Part shown: positions 44,460 to 50,221 of the stretch, in pieces
Position numbering within the stretch: the stretch's first letter is position 1
Layout of the letters: each line of letters starts with the position of its first letter
Assembly: GCA_013054445.1 (NCBI GenBank)
Contig: JAAMPI010000225.1
Coordinates: 1 to 50,221 of the forward strand
DNA: 50,221 nucleotides
Source: Cudoniella acicularis
Taxonomy: Eukaryota; Ascomycota; Leotiomycetes; Helotiales; Helotiaceae
Direction: 5' to 3'
Made by a program: the position numbers and the translations under genes
Notes under the pieces: model-generated
What the model was told of the DNA's origin: nothing
What the model saw: only the letters and a program-made list of their open reading frames with translations
The model's database searches: none

Positions 44460-46303
44460 CCAACATCTTGGAAATATTCAGTACTCTTTTCAGTATTGGA
44501 TACACCGTCGCTATGGCCATCCTACTCGCAAAAATCAATAACAAATCCATCACGTAATGGCATTTGCCTACTCAGCCCAACTCTATATTATCTATTATCG
44601 CAGTGATGCTCAAGGTGACACTGATTTATCCTGTGGCTCAGTGCATCGGCCAGCTGAGCTTTAGTTATCGATCCTTTTACCCAGTAGATTGTTGCTTTTG
44701 TGCCCTGACAGACTTCCAGTATAGTGGACCAAGCTTTCGTACAGGCGGCTCGGGGATATGATTCTGGTCTAGAAGGCGATATTATTTTGACAGGTACGTT
44801 CAAGATTTTAGCTATGGAAATATCCATTCTCTCTGCTGTGGACGTTTGTACTGATTTGCTATACAGCACAGCAAGTAAACCCAGGAATGCAGCTAGCGAT
44901 GCTCATGGGCATCTACGGTCAGCAGGGCGACACTATATACACGTGTTCGACTGGGAATTACACATTTCCTAACACCGAGACTCTTGGTTTCTGCGCTTGT
45001 CAAAATGTCAAGAATGATTCTCGTATACACTGCGGTAGTCCAATTTCCAGCGGAATTCCTCCGGGAGCTGTTACTAGCACTTGCAAAATTACCACTCCAG
45101 GAGGCTTAAGCCTCACAAATACCGCATCACAAAAATGGTGGACTCTTCTCAACTCGGTTACATGGCAGGAATTCCCGCTTGAAGAATATAACCTGAAGAT
45201 GGGCAATAATCGAACCAGTCTCGCTCGTTTGGCTATCTTGATAAATTTTGGGAATACATGGGAGACTAATATCGGGGGCCAGCTGTCTGTCAATGCAACT
45301 GTTACAGAATGTAGCATCCAGCTCTGCGAACGCGTGTACAGAGCTCTCAACGTCACTAGCGCTATAGAAGATGTTTCATCCTTCACAACCCATGAGCTTA
45401 GCATTTTGAACTCATCGATCAATGCATCGTTCTATACTCCTGCGGACTTTGGAAGCATTGTGTCACGAGCCATGATCATGTGACAAGTCACGTGGGGACC
45501 GAGGGATCGGGGAGGCGAGGCAGGCTCGTCGGCCTATCGATATCTCGGGCCCCTACGCCTACTACTACCTATATAGCCATATAGTTTTCCTATGATTAGA
45601 GCTTCGTGCTCAACTCATATTCATATATCATCACTTGATTACGATAACGCTCTACTAGAACCTGCTTGACGCTTCCAAGGCTAAGTAAACACCTTCCACG
45701 TGATATAGCGATACCACGTGACACAGAACGTTACACATTAATGGCTACAATTACTCCATCAATAAAGCGGATCTGGTAACCGCCACATATAATCTCCTCG
45801 GACTCTTCAACACTACTCTCCACTCGGAACTATATACCCCCACCGAGGGCGATAAACCTATAGATTCTTTCGATATCTCCAATCTGCTCCATTAAAGCAG
45901 CAACGTAACTCAAATGATAACCAATATGACGGACTGCATGACCGATCATTTGAGAAGCGCACAAAGCAATATTACAAGGCGCGTTAGCGGTAGCAATGAA
46001 GTCATTACCCTTACTGCCAACGTTGCCGGAGTAGCTTTGAAAGAAGAGACCTATCTGCAAGTCATTTGGTTCTGGCTATCCTTGCCTGCTAGCCTTGTTT
46101 TTATAACTAGTTTAATATTGCTCGTTACGATATGCGCCAACAGGAAACGAAAGGGTCCGCTATAGAAATTGTCTAGTTTGCCGTATCTTTATCATCCGCT
46201 TCTTTTGGATATTATGCCAAGTCAATCTTGTGATTTAGAAACACTAAGTGGGGTAATAAGCGCTGCGCGGGTAACTAAAGGCGCGTTCAGCAGCAAATCT
46301 TAG
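44460..46303 (+). pseudogene. DUF3176-like multi-pass membrane protein pseudogene
   Basis: Segments match the fungal DUF3176 layout in order. First helix: TLFSIGYTVAMAILLAKINN. Then WHLPTQPNSILSIIAV, KVTLIYPVAQCIGQL, ARGYDSGL, MQLAMLMGIYGQQGDTIYTC, the Cys-rich CSTGNYTFPNTETLGFCACQ, a glycosylated ectodomain (ending about 45480), NYSINKADLVTATYNLLGLF, and a last helix (WLSLPASLVFITSLILLVTI) with the usual tail ending in SSKS before TAG at 46301. Damage: in-frame TAA at 44555-44557, a frame shift near 44715-44730, loss of the second/third helix region, a solo LTR at 45481-45735, TAA at 45893-45895 and TAG at 46163-46165. The stops fit C-to-T/G-to-A changes. Normal proteins of this family are uncharacterised membrane proteins. 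Confidence 0.75.
45481..45735 (-). mobile_element. Solo LTR, about 255 bp, inside the DUF3176-like pseudogene
   Basis: The ends TGACAAGTCACGTG..GTTACA read, on the minus strand, TGTAACGTTCTGTGTCACGTG. It shares the GTTCTGTGTCACGTG start with the 31850-32014 LTR. The candidate target duplication is CATG (45477-45480) versus CATT (45736-45739), with one mismatch. Deleting 259 bp (LTR plus 4) keeps the host reading frame, which supports a 4-bp duplication as for its relative. Confidence 0.7.
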
Positions 46304-46511
46304 CTTGTTCAAATCTAATATATTTAACCATATTGTGCTATAAATTTAAGAAATATTCGAGTTTTTTTTTTCTTTTTCTTCTAATCAAAACTCAATCTTA
46401 TAATAATAATTCGGGTCTAGTTTCGTTCTTTAAGGAACCCTTTTAACGATTGCGCAGGCCTGTAACTATAGGGGTATTTTAGTTATAAGTTAAAATAAGT
46501 CGGAAGCCTGT
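46304..46511. other. AT-rich spacer
   Basis: Contains a T-run (46362-46378) and nothing recognisable. Confidence 0.5.
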
Positions 46512-46790
46512 ACATACGACCATAGACTAAGGAGAATTGGGCTATCTCACTACTCTAGACATGCATCAGCTTTTAAATCAAAAACGAATTGTGGTTTATT
46601 GTATTATAGTTTTCTCATATATTTCTGCACTATTAGTCCCTGTGTTTCGCCTAAATCCGATAACCGACCTCGGAAAAGGCGCTTTTGCCATTTTGCCGCT
46701 TTTCTAAAGCCGAGTATGCTTTGCACGGGAAGTAATCAGCCCGATTAGCATTTCTCTAAGCCACCAACTCCGCTACAGATCCTTTTCGAT
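46512..46790 (+). repeat. 5S-rRNA-headed repeat, family 1, copy B
   Basis: Begins ACATACGACCATAGACTAAG, then GAGAATTGGGCTATCTCACT and ACTCTAGACATGCATCAGC, aligning with 5S nucleotides 1 to about 57 with mainly C-to-T/G-to-A differences. The body matches copy A. The minus-strand right end has TAGCGGAGTTGG (46764-46775), a tRNA-type A-box. Confidence 0.75.
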
Positions 46791-46960
46791 AGTTAGAAAA
46801 AGGCAAACCCCGAGTTAAACCTCGCCCTTTTATAGGATTTCCCATAATAGAATCAATTTAAAAATTATATCATAATATATAATTTAACGTTTTAGTAATT
46901 ATAACTCCTTATTATTCGCTTTACGTAAGAAACAATAGGCTATAGGAGAAACTTAGGTTA

Positions 46961-47040
46961 GGAAACTTAGGCTATCTCATTCCTCTAGACATACAACAGC
47001 TTTTAATATTGAAGTAATTTACGGGTTTTAGTATTAAACT
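46961..47040 (+). repeat. 5S-rRNA-headed repeat, family 1, fragment E
   Basis: GGCTATCTCATTCCTCTAGAC and ACAACAGCTTTTAATATT align with the 5S-like part and the start of the family 1 body (AGCTTTTAAAT in copy B). The body ends abruptly at GTATTAAACT, where an LTR-like sequence starts. Confidence 0.5.
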
Positions 47041-47043
47041 TTT

Positions 47044-47398
47044 TGTTGGAGGTAAGGGTATATACAGTCGTAGTACGCGATGTATAGTATATAGAAGATA
47101 TATCTATATAGTCGTCGGTAGGCGGCTATGGTGGATGTGTATGCGGAAGAAGAGTCGACTGCTAGGTCGAGAGTGATTCAAGTATGTGGAATAATAATAT
47201 GATTTTGACTTAAAGACTTATCTATCTATAAAGGGATGAGCGGACTATATATACTACAAGTGTAGTTACTAGAAGCTTCTATATCTTAGAAATCAACGCT
47301 TATAAATCAAAGCTTATAAATCAAAGAANAACCTAGAAGATTCTACTAAGGTTTAAACCTTAAGCTTAGAATAGTGCTTATTACCTAATAATGCAACA
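47044..47398. mobile_element. Possible LTR-like sequence
   Basis: Starts TGTTGGAGG and has a matching TGCAACA at 47392-47398, with a TATAAAGGG box near 47227-47235 and a tandem CTTATAAATCAAA (47299-47324). It cuts off repeat fragment E. There is no target duplication (CTTTT versus TAATC), so the right end is unsure. It contains the only ambiguous base of the window (47329). Confidence 0.3.
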
Positions 47399-47790
47399 TA
47401 ATCAAAGGTAGAGCAGAAATTCACTTTTATTTTCCACAGTTTCTGTTCCCGCTCACGCGAGCGAACTAGAAGCCTAGAAAGTTTGACTAAAAACTTCGAG
47501 TTTTAAGAACGATTAAACTGTAATTATACTTTGCAAAGCTGACATATAGCTACTTTAAAGTTTAGTGAAGCTTTTCAACAGGCTTTTGGAGATCTAAAAA
47601 GCAGGATTGTTTTGTGTCTTTTAAGTGTTGCTCTGGAATTCTCGCTAAATATCTCAAGGCGACTCGAGAATTTCATAAACATTAAATGCCTGAAATCTTT
47701 CTATCCCAAAATAGAAATACCTAAATTCGAAGTCTTATACACCTGACCTAAAAATCTAGTCTTTTCTAGCCCATGATGCAAGGTCGTCAA
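47399..47790. other. Spacer without a gene
   Basis: 390 bp of AT-rich DNA that ends in the 3' flank of the reductase gene. Nothing recognisable. Confidence 0.5.
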
Positions 47791-49026
47791 TCACTCCTTC
47801 GCAATCTCAATAACAATCTTCTTAGCCGAGACATTACCATCTCTCAGCATATCAATCCCCTCCTGCACCTTCTCCAACCCACCCTCAATAACAAACGGAT
47901 CTGGCTTGGCCTGAAACTTCCCGGCAGCTAAAGCTTCCGGGATATACTTGCGCCACACAGCATCACCAACATCGAGGTTTACCAAGCCAGGATCACCACC
48001 ATTCACTACCAGCACGCATTTATTAGCAACCACCTCAAAACATCACCCACATTCTCGATCAAAAGAATGGAAAAAGAGGCAACATACCCAAAACACCCTG
48101 CACATTCTCCGGAAAACGCTCCGTAGGCCACAGCAAAATGGGCAACTTTCCCCCACCAATCCGCCCTAAAATCTCCCCACAAGTAACTTGCGTCTCCTTA
48201 CTCCCAATACAGTCCAACACGACATCACCCACTTTCAACACCTTTAAAATCTCCTCCACAGCCCCATCCCCTCTATGATCAAACACCTTCTCGGCCCCCA
48301 AACCCCTCACATAATCAAAATTAGCCGGGGAAGCAGTAGTAATCACAGTGAGACCTGCTGCGACAGCAAGTTGAATGGCTGAGCTTCCGCAGGAGGAGGA
48401 GCCACCCCAGATGAGGATTGTCTTAGGGGAGGGAGATGGGGAGAGGGAAGGGAAGGGGAGCGAGAGTTGTACGAAGAGGCCAGAGGCGGCGGTGGAGATG
48501 GAGAGGGGGAGGACGGCGGCGTTGGCGAGGGGTAAGGAGTCTGGGACCTCCGCGATGAGGATTTCGCGGCAGGTGCTGTAGAGTTGGAAACCGGCGTTTG
48601 TAGCTTTGCGGGTTAGGAGGGAATCGCAGTGACTATTGGTGATGTGTTAATTGGGGAAATGGTAATGATAGAGGTGGTGTTTCAGGGGGAAACGTACCCG
48701 ATTACTCGCTGTCCGATTTTAAAGCGGGTTACGTTGGAGCCGAGCTGGGCGACGGTTCCTGCGACGTCGGTGCCCCAAATGAAGGGGTAGGGCATTTCGA
48801 AGTAGGGGGAATCTTGCATCTAGAGAGTGTCAGTTTTGGTTCATCAGATAAAATGCTTGGGCCCGTTTTTTCTTACCTTCCAGTCCGTAGGGTTGACAGC
48901 AGCATAAGCAACTTTAATCACGACCTCATTCTCTGTTGGATTTGGAGTTGGTCCTAGGCCGACCTTGAGAGGCTTGATCTTGGCTGCTGTCATCCATGCT
49001 GCTTCATTTTTCAGAATTGATGCCAT
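47791..49026 (-). CDS. Zinc-type alcohol dehydrogenase-like reductase (MDR superfamily)
   Basis: Four exons: 49026-48877, 48819-48698, 48632-48088 and 48005-47791, giving 343 residues with no frame break. The N-terminal GroES-like domain shows LKVGLGPTPNPTENEVVIKV, YAAVNPTDWK and, in exon 2, YPFIWGTDVAGTVAQLG and RFKIGQRVIG. The Rossmann part has ILIWGGSSSCGSSAIQLA (glycine-rich NADPH loop), ITTASPANFDYVRGLGA and VGDVVLDCIG. It ends PDPFVIEGGLEKVQEGIDML with KIVIEI. Catalytic zinc ligands of classical alcohol dehydrogenases are not evident, as in enoyl-reductase/ToxD-like members, which reduce C=C bonds with NADPH in secondary metabolism or detoxification. The substrate is unknown. It is divergent to the transcription factor at 49582. 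Confidence 0.92.
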
Positions 49027-49581
49027 TTTTGAGGTTTGAAATGAGTTCGAAGTGAGTGAGTTTGAAGAAGTATGTTGAAAATTTGCTGTTGGAAGAATGA
49101 GAAGAGTTAAAGAATGAAAGAGGATACCTTATATATCTTTGAAAGTAGAATTTACTCAAGTCCCACTCCCCAGCCTCTATTCAAACTCGATTTCTCAGCA
49201 CAACCCCTCGCGATTCCTAAGACATCAACGGAATGCCGTTGACAGCACCCAGCAAAAATCTACCCCAAACAATCCCCCCAAACCTAAATCCTCGTTAAAA
49301 ATGTGTTTTCTCCGCCGAGCACGCTTCAACCATTTTAAGGGGCCTCGCTAACCACCAGCCAGCCAATCAAAATAGCGCACTGACACGGAATTCCGTGACA
49401 TCCGAGCTGACCCACTCTTCATTTCGATTTATCAGCAGCTCGTTTTTATTGACCACAGCAAAGGATCTTAAGGAATTCCGTGGTGCTTTTTAACTGCAGG
49501 GTGCGCTGTTTCGCTATAGCACCGATTCACTGAAGCAAGCCCCTCATTCGCCTGGCCTACGGATCTGCGTGTTACTGCACC
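49027..49581. promoter_or_regulatory. Shared divergent promoter of the reductase and the transcription factor
   Basis: 555 bp separate the two start codons. It contains a short imperfect inverted pair, GGAATTCCG (49388-49396 and, as AAGGAATTCCGTGG, near 49471-49484), that could bind a dimeric Zn2Cys6 factor. This is inference from symmetry only. The overlapping ORF 49139-49351 is not supported. Confidence 0.4.
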
Positions 49582-50221
49582 ATGGAAGCACCACCACCAA
49601 TGGATGAGATAAACTCGAGATTTACATGTATTATCTGTTTTAAAAACTTCGATAACAGTACGTTTACATCTCCACTTAACTTTATCAACTCCACCTTATC
49701 CATCACAACCCCGATTTTAACAAAAACAAATCAGAAAAATCCCAAATCAGACACTCAAGCTACTGCCGCAAAAAAGCCCGCAACCCCCCAAAACCACGCA
49801 AGAAATCCTGTCTCCTCTGCACCAAAGCAAAGACTTCATGCGATGCCGAGTTTCCTTCTTGTTCGCGCTGCGTGAAAAGGGGGTTCACGTGCTTGTACCA
49901 GGTCCCGCCGCCACTACGTCATCAACAGCATCCAAAGCCACGGCTAGTCGGGACAGATATTCTCGAGGACCAGCAGCAGCAAGTGCAAGTGCAGGCTGAT
50001 ATTGAAGCTCAGGAGCCAAAGGAAGTAGAGATAGAGACGGAGACGTTGGGTTTGTTTGAGGATGATGCGTTGTTGGGGTATTATGGGGGAGAGGAGTCTC
50101 GTGACGTTTTGGGTCAAGGGGAGTTCAACCTTACTACCAACACCCATCTACAGCTCTTTCACAATCCGGCTCTTTTCGACGACATGTCTTTAATACCCTC
50201 AGTCACCGCCATCACTTCCCA
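49582..50221 (+). CDS. Zn2Cys6 transcription factor with N-terminal C2HC-like finger (5' part)
   Basis: Exon 1 is 49582-49657, intron 49658-49734 (GTACGT..AATCAG), and exon 2 runs from 49735 past the window end. Splicing creates a finger FTCIICFKNFDNKKSQIRHS with SYC (C-x2-C-x12-H-x4-C). A basic linker (RKKARNPPKPRKK) then leads to a canonical fungal binuclear cluster starting SCLLCTKAKTSCDAEF and ending SCSRCVKRGFTCLY, with spacing C-x2-C-x6-C-x6-C-x2-C-x6-C. The finger-plus-cluster layout is known from regulators of fungal secondary-metabolite clusters. A Gln-rich and then acidic stretch follows. The intron is supported because only the spliced frame joins both zinc-binding motifs. It probably regulates neighbouring genes, including the divergent reductase. 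The C-terminal part is outside the window. Confidence 0.9.

Noticed and set aside
45000..45422. 140-codon minus-strand ORF
   Set aside because: Antisense to the DUF3176-like ectodomain, whose frame has conserved cysteines and glycosylation sites.
1..50221. CRISPR arrays, bacterial operons, riboswitches or Rho-independent terminators
   Set aside because: None seen. The window is nuclear fungal DNA with spliceosomal introns.

Overview
The window is nuclear DNA of a filamentous ascomycete (Pezizomycotina; Leotiomycetes/Helotiales is my best guess, from overall gene content only). The evidence is genes broken by 45-140 nt spliceosomal introns (mostly GTRNGT..YAG, with CTAAC/CTAAT branch sites), a HET-domain gene, NACHT/WD40-type debris, a DUF3176-type gene, a Zn2Cys6 regulator, and C-to-T/G-to-A nonsense changes of the kind left by repeat-induced point mutation (RIP). 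One ambiguous base (N, position 47329) and several single-base homopolymer frameshifts mark it as a draft assembly.

Left arm (1-27 kb), gene-bearing: the 3' end of an unknown gene; an aquaglyceroporin (minus) and a glycerol kinase (plus), divergent, a plausible glycerol uptake/activation pair; a secreted GH16-type glycoside hydrolase; a RIP-damaged Tc1/mariner transposase piece; a TPR protein; an internally deleted cytochrome P450 with a possible transporter N-terminus beside it; a single-pass membrane protein with a cytosolic SH3 domain; and a second single-pass membrane protein with a Ser/Thr-rich stalk. Long stretches between them hold no gene I can support.

Middle (27-47 kb), repeat-rich and eroded: a GNAT acetyltransferase pseudogene, a tRNA-like Pol III module, repeats that begin with the 5' half of 5S rRNA, an NLR-linker/WD40 pseudogene split by a solo LTR with a perfect 4-bp target duplication, a further solo LTR with a perfect 5-bp duplication, an intact type-I membrane protein, and a DUF3176-like pseudogene broken by another solo LTR and by stop codons. 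Inside this debris sits the most notable gene: a roughly 2,220-residue protein joining a Sacsin/NO VEIN-type GHKL ATPase, a DUF3883-like domain and a complete HET (heterokaryon incompatibility) domain. It lies head to head with the WD40 pseudogene, so the area looks like an allorecognition/immune-type locus under transposon attack.

Right arm (47.7-50.2 kb): an intact zinc-type medium-chain dehydrogenase/reductase lies divergent to a transcription factor with a C2HC-like finger followed by a Zn2Cys6 cluster, possibly the edge of a co-regulated metabolic group. All functions are inferred from motifs recognised by eye. No database search was run.
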